In this document: positions 1 through 5,720 of the stretch, one piece after another | Layout of the letters: each line of letters begins with the position of its first letter | Position numbering within the stretch: the first letter of the stretch is position 1 | Source: ZC4RG30 sp039929265 | GTDB lineage: Bacteria > Pseudomonadota > Gammaproteobacteria > Steroidobacterales > Steroidobacteraceae | DNA: 11,350 nt | Assembly (NCBI GenBank): GCA_039929265.1 | Contig: JBDSRN010000113.1 | Coordinates: forward strand, 1-11,350 | Reading direction: 5' to 3' | Made by a program: the position numbers and the translations under genes | The notes under the pieces: model-generated | The model's database searches: none | Told to the model about the DNA's origin: nothing | Seen by the model: only the letters and a program-made list of their open reading frames with translations

Positions 1-172
1 AACTGGCGGCGCCAGTTCCAGCGCCGCCATCGACCGCACCGGCGAAGACACCCGGAACATGACGCAGCATGTCTGCGACGTTGTTGACAGCACGGCGGTC
101 AAAATCATCGCCTTTCAGCACCGTGACCCCGCCAGGACGGTCATTGCGGCGCGTGAAAGCTGGCCCGAGAGG
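1..172 (-). pseudogene. TonB-dependent receptor plug fragment, 5'-disrupted and cut by the window edge
   Basis: Read on the minus strand, this frame gives a TonB-receptor plug: a segment beginning RPGGVTVLKGDDFDRR, followed by AVNNVADMLRHVPGVFAG and a Gly/Ala-rich stretch that runs off the left edge. The pattern 'xVxVLxGxxFDRRAVNxVADMLRxVPGV' is characteristic of the start of the plug in outer-membrane siderophore or metal receptors, which import ligands using TonB energy. What is odd is the 5' end. A TGA at 173-175 closes the frame only a few codons upstream of the plug, no ATG lies in the open part, and the only candidate start is a GTG at 119-121. None of the three minus-strand frames between 173 and 295 encodes a signal peptide. 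A receptor needs one, so the gene is probably truncated, frameshifted or a remnant, unless there is a sequence error near 120-180. The family call is fairly sure; the pseudogene status is inference. Confidence 0.55.
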
Positions 173-295
173 TCAGCGTGGGGCGTCATCGTGGGGATCA
201 TCCAGTGGCCTGTGTCGAGGCGCGCAGTCTGCGCAACCTGGCGCGGGCTGGCGATGCGACCAATTGACGCAGTCAGCCGGCAGCCGTGACCGCGC

Positions 296-814
296 TCAAT
301 GGTGCATGGCGTGATCCGTCGCTTGCTCGCCCGCCGACAGGGCGCCGATGCCATATACCTTGGCCGCGATCTGCCTGCGGCCCGCGTGCAGGAACTCCAG
401 TGTCAGCGGAACTGTTGCACCTTCCACCAGAGGCTGCCGCAGACCTGTCAGCATCACATGCATGCCACTCGGCTCGAACACAACATGGGCTCCGGCAGGC
501 AAGTCGAGCTGCGCGACCATTTCCATCCTCGCGATGCCGTTCTCATCAACCACGGTGCGATGAATTGATGCGGTTTCGCTGACGGGGCTCTGGACACTGA
601 GCAGCTGGTCTGCGGCGCCGTCATTGTAGATCTGCAGGTACATCACGCCCACCGACGCACCCGGCGGCGTCGCCCGAGACCAGACCTTTTCAACGCGCAG
701 CGAACTGGCATCCGCGGCTTCGTCCGGAGTCGCAACCCCGGAGCTGCAGCCCACCGTCCAGGCCAGCACCACTACGAGCAACAAACGACACATCTGACGC
801 ATTCGCATTTCCAT
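296..814 (-). CDS. PCuAC periplasmic copper(I) chaperone, predicted lipoprotein
   Basis: A 172-residue protein of the PCuAC (DUF461) copper chaperone family, which binds Cu(I) in the periplasm and in characterised species delivers it to the CuA centre of cytochrome c oxidase, often with Sco. The N-terminus has a hydrophobic stretch (residues 10-20) ending in a lipobox T-V-G-C with Cys23, so it is probably membrane-anchored. The family metal motif H(M)X10MX21HXM is present as H85, M97, H119 and M121; the residue after H85 is Arg, not the usual Met. The C-terminus ends in a His/Met tail (DHAMHH) that could also bind metal. It lies 12 bases downstream of the response-regulator stop on the same strand, so it is probably the last gene of that transcript. 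The ribosome binding site is weak (GAG at 823-825). Starts at Met3, Met5 or Met8 are possible and would not alter the lipobox. Confidence 0.93.
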   Translation of the reverse strand: MEMRMRQMCRLLLVVVLAWTVGCSSGVATPDEAADASSLRVEKVWSRATPPGASVGVMYLQIYNDGAADQLLSVQSPVSETASIHRTVVDENGIARMEMVAQLDLPAGAHVVFEPSGMHVMLTGLRQPLVEGATVPLTLEFLHAGRRQIAAKVYGIGALSAGEQATDHAMHH

Positions 815-826
815 TGATTCTACTCG

Positions 827-1399
827 CTAGTCGCGCTGCTCCGCAGGCGCGCGCTCAGGACCCGGACGCTTGGCCAGCTTGCGCTGCAGGGAGCGGCGAT
901 GCATGCCGAGCAGACGCGCGGCAGCTGAGATGTTGCCTTGCGTTTCGCTCAGCGCCTGCTGGATGTGCTCCCACTCCAGGCGGCTTAGCGGAATCATCGT
1001 CTTGACGCCTTCTTCAGACGCAAGGCCCTCGTCGCGCAACGCCCGCAGAATGGCCTCCGCGGTCACGGGCTTGAGCAGGTAGTCATCTGCACCGCGCTTC
1101 ATGGCTTCCACCGCCGTTGCGACGCTGGCATAGCCGGTGAGCAGCAGGATGCGCATATCCGCATCGATTGCGCGCAGCGGCGCGATGAGATCAAGGCCGG
1201 ATTCCTGCGCCAAACGCAAATCGACCAGTGCAAAATCGGGGCGCTCGGCCTGGGCCACCTTCAGGGCTTCGTCAGCCGTCTGCGCAGTGACAATTTTGAA
1301 ATGGCGGCGCTGCAGCGAACGCTGCAGCGTCCTCAAATACAGCAGATCATCGTCTACCAGCAGTCCCAGGCTGCCGGGACCCAATATCGCATCAGTCAT
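827..1399 (-). CDS. RegA/PrrA/RoxR-like response regulator
   Basis: A 190-residue response regulator. Residues 11-125 are a receiver domain with acidic residues D16-D18, phospho-acceptor D60, T88 and the conserved K110-P111. After a short linker, residues about 141-180 form a Fis-type helix-turn-helix (NISAAARLLGMHRRSLQRKL). There is no AAA+ sigma-54 domain between them. This short receiver-plus-Fis architecture, and the HTH sequence, are those of the RegA/PrrA/ActR/RoxR family, which binds DNA directly and controls respiration and redox-responsive genes. The start ATG overlaps the kinase stop by four bases (ATGA at 1396-1399), so the two are translationally coupled partners. The C-terminal tail after about residue 180 is longer than the core family and Pro/Glu/Arg-rich. 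Targets cannot be read from the sequence; the adjacent copper chaperone gene is a plausible one. Confidence 0.92.
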   Translation of the reverse strand: MTDAILGPGSLGLLVDDDLLYLRTLQRSLQRRHFKIVTAQTADEALKVAQAERPDFALVDLRLAQESGLDLIAPLRAIDADMRILLLTGYASVATAVEAMKRGADDYLLKPVTAEAILRALRDEGLASEEGVKTMIPLSRLEWEHIQQALSETQGNISAAARLLGMHRRSLQRKLAKRPGPERAPAEQRD

Positions 1400-2655
1400 G
1401 CGCGCGCTCGGGCGGGCAAGCGGAAAAAGACACGCACGCCATTTCCGTCGGCTGCGGCCTGCATGGAAAGCTCACAGCCCAGTCGTTCGATCGTGGCGTG
1501 GGAAAGAGCCAGGCCGATACCAAGACCGCCCGATTTGCCGCTCATGAACAGCGTGCTCGGCAGAACAGGCTCCTTCACATCAAACCCGGCACCGTAGTCG
1601 CGGATTTCACCTCTAAGACCGGTGGCATCGCCCAGCAGCTTCAGGTCAACACGCGGTGTGCCCTGCTGCTCCCCGGCATCCGCGGCGTTGTTCAGAAGCG
1701 CTTGCAGCAGATGCCCCACAGACGACTCCACCTTTTCGTAGCCTGCAATCGCAATTGTGCGCTGTAGATCGATGGCAGGACGAATAAGGCGCCACCGCTC
1801 GATGATCTGACGCAGATCCACATCGGCATCTGCCCGGGCCCTGCCTGCCGCGTCCGCAGGCATGGCGAGCTCACGCACGCGATCGCGGCAAATGCCCAGC
1901 AGGGCCTGCATCGTTGCGCAGGACTCCTGTTGAACCAGCGTTTTCGCGTCGCCGGCCAGCTCCTCGACCATCAGGGTGAGTGTTCCCAATGGTGTATTGA
2001 GTTCATGCGCGACGGAAGCGGCGTGCGTTGCAAGGGCGACGATGCCTTCGTTGCGTGCAAATTGCTCACGTAACCTTGCCACCTCCCGTTCATTCAGACG
2101 GGAGGCGGCGGCCATGCGTGACAGGAACACCAGCAGGACGACCGCTGACACCAGGAAGTTCACCAGCATGCCCAGCCTGTGCAGATTGAAGGCATCTCCC
2201 ATGAACGCGTGGACATGCGGCAACTGTCGACCGATCAAGGTCGATACGGCGTACCCCGCGCCACAGGCAACACTGGTTGCCCAGACCCAACGCCTGGGGA
2301 GCGCCACGATCGCAAGCGCAATGGGCAGCAGGAATAGCGAGGCAAAAGGGTTGTCGATTCCACCGCTCCACACGACCAGCCACGTAAGGGCCAGGATGTC
2401 CGCTGACAGATGCAGGAATATCTGCGCTGCACTCGCCTCACGACTTTGCCGCACATACCAGGTTGCGTAGACATTGAAGAGCGAGAGCAGCCCGATGCAG
2501 CCCCACAGCGGCGCTACTGGCAGTGCGACCTGCATCGGACCGGTGACCACCAGCACGGTGATCGATTGACCTGCTACAGCCAGCCAGCGCAGATTGCATA
2601 GCAGCCGCAGGAAAGGTATCGAAACGCGCGCGATCATGAACGTCGCCGATAGCAC
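1396..2655 (-). CDS. RegB/PrrB/RoxS-like redox-sensing histidine kinase
   Basis: A 419-residue membrane histidine kinase. The N-terminal half (about residues 12-182) is hydrophobic, consistent with six membrane segments, and contains the RegB-type GGxxNPF motif at 98-104 (GGIDNPF), which in RegB contributes to quinone sensing. The dimerisation/phospho-acceptor box is AHELNTPLG with His217, the RegB form of the H-box. Cys256, in a sequence like the RegB redox-box region (ICRDRVREL), aligns roughly with the redox-active cysteine that in RegB forms a disulfide. The ATPase domain has an N-box with N322-N323, a G1 box DYGAGF at 353-358 and a G2 box GGLGIGLALS at 376-385. The start is GTG at 2653-2655; an ATG at 2635-2637 (Met7) is an equally acceptable alternative because neither has a clear ribosome binding site. 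It overlaps the response regulator by four bases. Confidence 0.92.
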   Translation of the reverse strand: MLSATFMIARVSIPFLRLLCNLRWLAVAGQSITVLVVTGPMQVALPVAPLWGCIGLLSLFNVYATWYVRQSREASAAQIFLHLSADILALTWLVVWSGGIDNPFASLFLLPIALAIVALPRRWVWATSVACGAGYAVSTLIGRQLPHVHAFMGDAFNLHRLGMLVNFLVSAVVLLVFLSRMAAASRLNEREVARLREQFARNEGIVALATHAASVAHELNTPLGTLTLMVEELAGDAKTLVQQESCATMQALLGICRDRVRELAMPADAAGRARADADVDLRQIIERWRLIRPAIDLQRTIAIAGYEKVESSVGHLLQALLNNAADAGEQQGTPRVDLKLLGDATGLRGEIRDYGAGFDVKEPVLPSTLFMSGKSGGLGIGLALSHATIERLGCELSMQAAADGNGVRVFFRLPARARA

Positions 2656-2783
2656 AAGGGGCTGTGAACGATGGAAAGACCTGCCTTAACCGGCCCTCCC
2701 TCCCACTCAAATGTGCTGCCTGTCAACATTCGGTGGATCCGCATCATCATGACGGCAGGCGCGCAGTCAGGGCGACCCGCCTC
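2656..2783. other. Intergenic region upstream of the regulatory operon
   Basis: 128 bases without a convincing coding frame separate the START-domain gene from the kinase gene, both on the minus strand. It should contain the kinase promoter if the two genes are not cotranscribed. The only sequence that stands out is the motif at 2713-2725 with an overlapping TTGACA; no matching -10 box and no terminator-like hairpin with a T-run were found. Confidence 0.4.
2713..2725 (-). promoter_or_regulatory. Candidate shared cis-element, copy 1 (upstream of the kinase gene)
   Basis: On the minus strand this reads TGACAGGCAGCAC, about 60 bases before the kinase start. A copy with 12 of 13 bases identical lies at 3508-3520, in the same orientation, upstream of the START-domain gene. 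In this copy the motif also forms a perfect TTGACA (2721-2726), but there is no matching -10 element 16-18 bases on, so it is not presented as a sigma-70 promoter. Function is unknown; a common operator is the simplest idea. Confidence 0.25.
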
Positions 2784-3434
2784 TCATTTCGCCCCGCCTT
2801 CGGCCGCAACGCCAGCACCGCTTTCGCAATAACGACGCAGGGATTCGAGCAGGGCGGGAAGTTCGCGCTTCAAGCTCGAGCGGACGAGCCATCTCGGCAC
2901 ATAGTAGCGCGGAACAATGTGTACTCGGTACGTGACGATCGTAGCCGTGCCGGCATCTTCTGGCACGAACTCCCAAAGCCCTTCGTTTGCACGAAGATCG
3001 CCGCGCACTTGGTGGAAACTTACACTGTGGCCGGGATCGTAGTCGGCGCGGAACACATAACGAGTTCTTGGTATATACCAACTCAGGTCGACGACGTGTT
3101 CGACCAGTTCCCACGAGCGGTCCGGGCCAGTCTCAAGCACTACACAACGCTGCAAGTGGGGCACAAATTTCAGCGCTGCGGCACAGTCGGTCATGACAGC
3201 AAAGATTGTGCTGGCCGGCGCGGCAATGCGCACTGCGGCGCGCACGTCGCCCCGATTGCGCTCGAAGTTCACGTCGGCATCGACCAGTATTTCGCCTCGT
3301 GAAAGCGAAACGCGTTGTACTGGGCTCAAAGGCCAATCAGCCGCCATGACGAGCGGTGTGGTCAGGAGGCAGGCCACAACAAGCTGCCAGCCGAATCGCA
3401 CGGATCCGATCAGCTTCGTGCTCGGAACCCTCAT
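2784..3434 (-). CDS. Exported START/SRPBCC-domain protein
   Basis: A 216-residue protein with a predicted cleavable signal peptide: basic residues near the N-terminus, hydrophobic segment about 15-30, and cleavage after VMA or MAA (residue 31 or 32). The rest fits a single START/polyketide-cyclase-like (SRPBCC, COQ10-type) fold. There is an opening strand around residues 48-58, the VRIAAPASTIFAVMTD helix region typical of these domains, then FVPHLQRCVVLE, a VDLSWYIPRTRY strand pair, a FHQVRGDLRANEGLWEFVP stretch, and a long C-terminal helix (WLVRSSLKRELPALLESLRRY) that would close a hydrophobic cavity. These folds bind lipids, quinones or other hydrophobic ligands; the ligand here is unknown. 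The ATG has a GAGGA ribosome binding site at 3445-3449, ten bases upstream. It is upstream of, and co-directional with, the redox kinase genes. Confidence 0.75.
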   Translation of the reverse strand: MRVPSTKLIGSVRFGWQLVVACLLTTPLVMAADWPLSPVQRVSLSRGEILVDADVNFERNRGDVRAAVRIAAPASTIFAVMTDCAAALKFVPHLQRCVVLETGPDRSWELVEHVVDLSWYIPRTRYVFRADYDPGHSVSFHQVRGDLRANEGLWEFVPEDAGTATIVTYRVHIVPRYYVPRWLVRSSLKRELPALLESLRRYCESGAGVAAEGGAK

Positions 3435-3576
3435 TCATTGAGTATCCTCGTAGTCGGGACAGCGCACGCGGAACTTTCCCGAGTGCGGCGCTGCGGTGAA
3501 CCGGCCAGTACTGCCTGTCAGTGTCGGGATGGTCTGGCCGTTTGGAGAATTGCGTCCATTGGCGGAAACTGGACCC
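3435..3576. other. Divergent intergenic region
   Basis: 142 bases between the divergently transcribed START-domain gene (minus) and the DUF5062-like gene (plus). It must hold the promoters of both, but I see no strong sigma-70 pair on either strand. The 13-base motif at 3508-3520 lies near its centre. A plus-strand frame upstream of the ATG at 3577 stays open back to 3496, but that extension does not look like protein of the family. Confidence 0.4.
3508..3520 (-). promoter_or_regulatory. Candidate shared cis-element, copy 2 (upstream of the START-domain gene)
   Basis: On the minus strand this reads TGACAGGCAGTAC, differing by one base from the copy at 2713-2725. It lies about 75 bases upstream of the START-domain start codon and about 57 bases upstream of the divergent DUF5062-like start, so a protein bound here could affect either gene. 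No -10 box follows at a suitable distance. The regulator is unknown. Confidence 0.25.
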
Positions 3577-3837
3577 ATGAAAAAACTCAGGCACGAGGCC
3601 GAACTATTCAAAGCTGCTTTGGTGGCCGGCATGAAGTATGCGCAGGACCGCAAGGCAGCTGAATTTGAAGCGACAGACTCCGCTAGCGAGAGGGCCCTGT
3701 TTATCTATCGCCTGTTGGTGCACGACAAGCTGATTTCTCCGATGCCTGAAGAGCAGGTTAGCGACAAATCGATTCGGCACAGGCTCGCCAACTGGCACGC
3801 CCGTCAGCTTCCCGAGGGGCATCTGTTGCTGAAGTGA
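3577..3837 (+). CDS. Small DUF5062-like protein
   Basis: An 86-residue cytoplasmic protein with no signal peptide or membrane segment. The N-terminus MKKLRHEAELFKAAL, the AGMKYAQDR helix, the block FIYRLLVHDKLISPMP and the ending LANWHARQLPEGH resemble the DUF5062 family of short gammaproteobacterial proteins of unknown function, as I remember that family; a profile search was not possible. I chose the ATG at 3577 because family-like sequence begins exactly there; an upstream ATG at 3496 would add 27 residues of unrelated composition. The ribosome binding site is weak (GGCGGA, 3561-3566). It is probably mostly helical. The gene is divergent from the START-domain gene and lies 116 bases before the efflux operon's leader protein, in the same direction, so readthrough is possible. 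No function is proposed. Confidence 0.75.
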   Translation: MKKLRHEAELFKAALVAGMKYAQDRKAAEFEATDSASERALFIYRLLVHDKLISPMPEEQVSDKSIRHRLANWHARQLPEGHLLLK

Positions 3838-3953
3838 CTTCAGCGCCACCAGTGCCAGTGTCCGGCAATGGGATCGACTGGCGAGTGCGCAACTTGCCCT
3901 TTTATAGACAGTTCTGGCCAGCAAATCACGGGTTACCTGTTTCGCCTGAAATC
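3838..3953. other. Region upstream of the copper efflux operon
   Basis: 116 bases between the DUF5062-like stop and the leader-protein start. It is a likely place for the efflux promoter. A TATAGA at 3903-3908 could be a -10 element, but the -35 region at the right distance is poor, and I find neither a CusR-type palindrome nor a MerR/CueR-type 19-base spacer with dyad symmetry. The frame of the leader protein stays open across the whole region, back to a GTG at 3834. Confidence 0.35.
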
Positions 3954-4322
3954 ATGCTCACACGCTGGCTCACCACATTCATTGTCTCGATCAGCCTGCT
4001 GTTTGCCGCAACGGGTGCGGCGGTCGTGTGCGCCGCCCCGATGCCCATGGACTGCTGCCCCGATCACCCGGCTCCCGGCAAGCAAACGGATTCGTCGAGC
4101 CTCTGCTGTATGTCGGTTCCCGCGATCGGCGCGACGGTCGTGCTCGCGTCCAGGCCGCACCTCGGCGCAGTCGACGACATTCCAGCCGCACTGCTATCCA
4201 CCACCCTGCACTTGCCAGCCCGCCCACACGCGCAGGCCAGGGCAGGCCCTGCGCCCCCTTCCGCGCACGACTGGCCTGACTGCTCGCTGACCTACCTGCG
4301 CACCGCCCGGTTGCGCATCTAG
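3954..4322 (+). CDS. Small exported Cys/His/Met protein, CopL/DUF2946-like
   Basis: A 122-residue protein with a strong signal peptide (residues 1-28, cleavage near VCAA-P). The mature start is packed with soft-metal ligands: M30, M32, C34-C35, H38, then C51-C52-M53, with later H69, H86, H92, H105 and C110. The pattern MDCCPDH ... CCM and the low-complexity Pro/Ala/His C-terminal half recall CopL and DUF2946-type proteins, which precede copper-resistance genes in Xanthomonas and relatives; CopL is needed there for copper-dependent expression. It is the first gene of the cusCBA-like operon, where a CusF chaperone would otherwise be expected, so a periplasmic copper-binding or regulatory role is inferred. 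I chose the ATG at 3954 because it puts the signal peptide at the N-terminus; a GTG at 3834 overlapping the previous stop would add 40 residues. The ribosome binding site is poor. Family membership is tentative. Confidence 0.7.
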   Translation: MLTRWLTTFIVSISLLFAATGAAVVCAAPMPMDCCPDHPAPGKQTDSSSLCCMSVPAIGATVVLASRPHLGAVDDIPAALLSTTLHLPARPHAQARAGPAPPSAHDWPDCSLTYLRTARLRI

Positions 4323-4367
4323 CTTTTCCCGACCTGCGGGTCCCTGCGACCTGTGCCTGACTACCGA

Positions 4368-4384
4368 CGCATCCATGGGATGCG
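4368..4384 (+). other. Perfect 7-bp hairpin in the leader-cusC gap
   Basis: CGCATCC and GGATGCG form a perfect seven-base-pair stem around a three-base loop (ATG), lying between the leader-protein stop at 4322 and the cusC ribosome binding site at 4399. No T-run follows, so it is not an intrinsic terminator. It could act in mRNA processing or stability, or be chance; the structure is visible but the role is a guess. Confidence 0.3.
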
Positions 4385-4398
4385 CTCTGAATCTGGTT

Positions 4399-4404
4399 GG
4401 AGGA
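4399..4404 (+). promoter_or_regulatory. Strong ribosome binding site fixing the cusC-like start
   Basis: GGAGGA sits eight bases before the ATG at 4413. It decides the start of the outer-membrane channel gene: an in-frame GTG at 4353 would add 20 residues but has no such site and would place the signal peptide well inside the protein. Confidence 0.75.
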
Positions 4405-4412
4405 AAAGCGCC

Positions 4413-5720
4413 ATGACCGATTCCGTCTTGTCGAAATCACGCGTGGTGCCACAAGCAACGTGGCGCCGGGCAATGCTTCTGATACTGCTGCTTCCCTCTG
4501 CGGGCTTTGCGCAGGATGCCGCGCTCAGCCTGGATGAGGCGATCGCGCTCGCGCTGCAGCAGGCACCCGAAATCTCCGCAGGCGAGGCAGGCCTCATGTC
4601 CGCACAATCGATGCTCCGCAGTGCTGGCCGATTGCCCGATCCACAGCTGATTGCGGGAATCGACAACCTGCCCGCAAACGGACCGGACTCGTATTCGCTG
4701 ACATCGGACTTCATGACGATGCGCAAGGTAGGCCTCGCACAGAACTTCCCGAATGCAACCAAACGCCGGCTGCAGCGAGAACTCGCCAGTGCCAACGTGA
4801 CCACTTCGGAATTTGAACTGCAGCAGACGCGTCTCGAGATAACGCGCGGGGTGACGCAGGCATGGATTGCTCTGGCAAGCACGGACACGGCGTTGCAGGA
4901 ACTTCGCGCCCTGCTTGCGGATGTGCAACTTCAAGCCCGCTCCGCGCGCAGCTCGCTGGCGGCGGGAAGGGATTCCAGTGCCGACGCGCTGATGGCTGAG
5001 ATGGCGGTGGTGCAGTTTGACAATCGCTTGCTGGCTCTTGAAACAGAAGCCCACATCGCACAAGCGGAGCTGTCGCGGTGGATTGGCCAGGCAGCGGCTC
5101 GCCCTCAGGCAGACATGCCTGCACTCGATCAGCTGCCTGCATCAGGCGATGCCTTGCGGTCCTCGATTCATCAGCATGCGTACCTTCTACCACTGGAAGC
5201 GCGCATTGCTGCAGCACACACGAACGTTGAACTTGCGAAGTCCGAGAAGCGACCAGACTGGAGCGGAGAGCTGACCTATGCGCTGCGGGGAGCACCGTAC
5301 TCGAACATGGTTTCGCTGCAGTTTCGTATCGGCTTGCCGCTCTTCGCGCGCGACCGCCAGGATCCACAGATTGCAGCGAAGGGCGCTGATTTGCGACGCC
5401 TGCAAGCCGAGCGCGAATCCGAAGTGCGCATGCACGACACGCAGATTCAGGAAATGCTGGCGCGATGGCAGAGCCTGGGTGTGCAGCTCACACGCTTCGA
5501 CAAAGAGTTGCTGCCGTTATCGAAGGAGCGCCATCGCGCGGCAATGGCAGGGTTGAGTGGTGGACGCGGAGACTTGAAGGCCGTGATTGACGCCGCCACC
5601 ACGCGCGGCGATCTGTTGATCGAGCAGGCGCGCCTCACACGCGAGCGCGGTGAGGCCTGGGCCTACCTGCGCACTCTGCAATCGAAAACCCCTCAGACGC
5701 TCAGCGGAGACAAGCCATGA
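4413..5720 (+). CDS. cusC: CusC-like outer-membrane efflux channel (TolC/OEP family)
   Basis: A 435-residue TolC-family outer-membrane factor, the exit duct of the tripartite pump. A basic N-terminus and hydrophobic segment (residues 20-30) end in GFA-Q, a signal peptidase I site after residue 33. There is no lipobox cysteine, unlike E. coli CusC, which is a lipoprotein. The mature protein begins with the OEP repeat start LSLDEAIALALQQAPEI, and the stretch with RLPDPQLIAGIDNLP and FMTMRKVGLAQNFPNATKR is typical of heavy-metal (CzcC/CusC) channels. Long amphipathic helical regions rich in Ala, Gln, Leu and Glu follow, as expected of two OEP repeats; the second contains RFDKELLPLSKER. It overlaps the adaptor gene by four bases (ATGA, 5717-5720). 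The symbol is by operon position and partner specificity; the channel alone would not distinguish CusC from CzcC. Confidence 0.9.
   Translation: MTDSVLSKSRVVPQATWRRAMLLILLLPSAGFAQDAALSLDEAIALALQQAPEISAGEAGLMSAQSMLRSAGRLPDPQLIAGIDNLPANGPDSYSLTSDFMTMRKVGLAQNFPNATKRRLQRELASANVTTSEFELQQTRLEITRGVTQAWIALASTDTALQELRALLADVQLQARSARSSLAAGRDSSADALMAEMAVVQFDNRLLALETEAHIAQAELSRWIGQAAARPQADMPALDQLPASGDALRSSIHQHAYLLPLEARIAAAHTNVELAKSEKRPDWSGELTYALRGAPYSNMVSLQFRIGLPLFARDRQDPQIAAKGADLRRLQAERESEVRMHDTQIQEMLARWQSLGVQLTRFDKELLPLSKERHRAAMAGLSGGRGDLKAVIDAATTRGDLLIEQARLTRERGEAWAYLRTLQSKTPQTLSGDKP

Noticed and set aside
222..234. GCGCA/TGCGC hairpin downstream of the PCuAC gene as a terminator
   Set aside because: The stem is only five base pairs and no T-run follows in the direction of transcription.
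115..354. 79-codon minus-strand frame overlapping the PCuAC end and the receptor fragment
   Set aside because: It has no signal peptide or family-like sequence and overlaps the well-supported PCuAC 3' end. The recognisable plug sequence is in another frame.
2721..2726. TTGACA on the minus strand as a sigma-70 -35 box
   Set aside because: The bases 16-18 positions downstream are GGAGGG-like, with no resemblance to TATAAT. It is kept only as part of the repeated motif.
2664..3302. 212-codon plus-strand frame
   Set aside because: It is antisense to the START-domain gene, with unnatural composition and no recognisable domain; the minus-strand protein has a signal peptide, ribosome binding site and fold-like sequence.
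3903..3908. TATAGA as the -10 box of the efflux operon promoter
   Set aside because: The -35 position is poor, and no metal-regulator palindrome accompanies it. It remains possible but is not supported enough to annotate as a promoter.
3834..3953. 40-residue N-terminal extension of the Cys-rich leader protein from a GTG at 3834
   Set aside because: It would bury the signal peptide inside the protein. The GTGA overlap with the previous stop is suggestive, but the ATG at 3954 gives a normal leader.
4711..5367. 218-codon minus-strand frame
   Set aside because: It is antisense to the cusC-like gene, low-complexity, with no recognisable domain.
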